A DNA stretch of 5,986 nucleotides from an uncultured Alphaproteobacteria bacterium (GTDB taxonomy: Bacteria; Pseudomonadota; Alphaproteobacteria; Caulobacterales; Parvularculaceae), in contig CALKYG010000394.1 in assembly GCA_938003575.1 (NCBI GenBank), forward strand, positions 1-5,986, given 5' to 3'. The notes under the pieces are model-generated. The model ran no database searches, was not told where the DNA came from, and saw only the letters and a program-made list of their open reading frames with translations. Each line of letters starts with the position of its first letter. Position 1 is the stretch's first letter. The translations under genes and the position numbers were made by a program. Shown here piece by piece: positions 5,849 through 5,986 of the stretch.

Positions 5849-5986
5849 CACGCCGCCCGACGCCGACAGCAGCATGAGCACGTAGACCTCGGGGCCGTCC
5901 ATGTCCTCGCGGCGGACGTAGCCGTCGGCGAGCAGGGCGCACAGCACGACCGCGGCGGCGATGACCACGGTGACGAAGACCGAGAA
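5849..5986 (-). CDS. nuoN: NuoN-like (NADH-quinone oxidoreductase subunit N) internal fragment, fused in frame to the amidohydrolase
   Basis: The same frame continues to the right edge, but its 46-47 residues are of a different kind. FSVFVTVVIAAAVVLCALLAD is a transmembrane helix, followed by a charged loop (GYVRREDMDGPE) and the start of another helix (VYVLMLLSASGGVI). Helix, Arg-Arg-Glu loop, G-x-E-x-Y-x-L-x-LLSASG is the pattern I recognise from NuoN, the proton-pumping membrane subunit of complex I, where ASANDL and the LFLGLE motif normally come next. Here that continuation is replaced by amidohydrolase sequence. Every codon of this stretch ends in G or C, typical of high-GC actinobacteria and unlike the adjoining sequence. 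It has no start codon in the window and no family-typical end, so it is only a piece. Assignment to NuoN is from memory of the family, without a search; another antiporter-like subunit such as NuoM is less likely. Confidence 0.6.

Noticed and set aside
1..5986. A novel defence, mobile or RNA-based system
   Set aside because: I looked for transposase, integrase, toxin-antitoxin, reverse transcriptase, CRISPR repeats, tRNA-like folds and long direct repeats and saw none. The genes are explained as an amine-catabolism operon with its regulator.

Overview
The window comes from a GC-rich bacterial genome. The protein types and gene order (two PuuA-like glutamine synthetases, an omega-transaminase, a PuuB-like oxidase and a divergent GntR/FCD regulator) best fit an alphaproteobacterium, probably Hyphomicrobiales-like. 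The lineage is inferred from general resemblance, not from a search.

Layout. Positions 1-4437 hold a tight minus-strand operon, read right to left: a glutamine-synthetase-family gamma-glutamyl-amine ligase (4437-3088), a class-III PLP aminotransferase of the SpuC / amine:pyruvate type (3052-1676), a second, divergent ligase paralogue (1651-275), and the start of a PuuB-like FAD oxidoreductase (269 to the left edge, cut off). The gaps are 35, 24 and 5 bp, so one transcript is likely. Positions 4438-4789 are a non-coding divergent control region with several dyads and a perfect 8-bp stem-loop. Positions 4790-5497 (plus strand) encode a GntR-family, FCD-type regulator that most simply controls the operon. 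It converges, with a 6-bp gap, on the C-terminal part of a YtcJ-like amidohydrolase (minus strand, from 5504).

How the genes fit together. The ligases would attach glutamate to an amine such as putrescine, and the PuuB-like oxidase would oxidise the glutamylated amine to an aldehyde. The aminotransferase could deaminate a free diamine with pyruvate as acceptor. This is polyamine/amine catabolism (Puu-type) with a parallel transaminase route. PuuC-like dehydrogenase and PuuD-like hydrolase genes are not in the window and may lie beyond the left edge. The true amine substrates cannot be read from the sequence.

The most unusual point is at the right end. The amidohydrolase reading frame runs without a stop into about 47 codons that look like a membrane segment of the respiratory complex I subunit NuoN, probably from an actinobacterium-like source. 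All 47 of these codons end in G or C, whereas about 22% of the remaining amidohydrolase codons end in A or T. This is probably a chimeric join at a contig end, less likely a real recombination. Apart from this I see no mobile element, CRISPR, RNA gene or defence system, and the rest is a recognisable metabolic locus.
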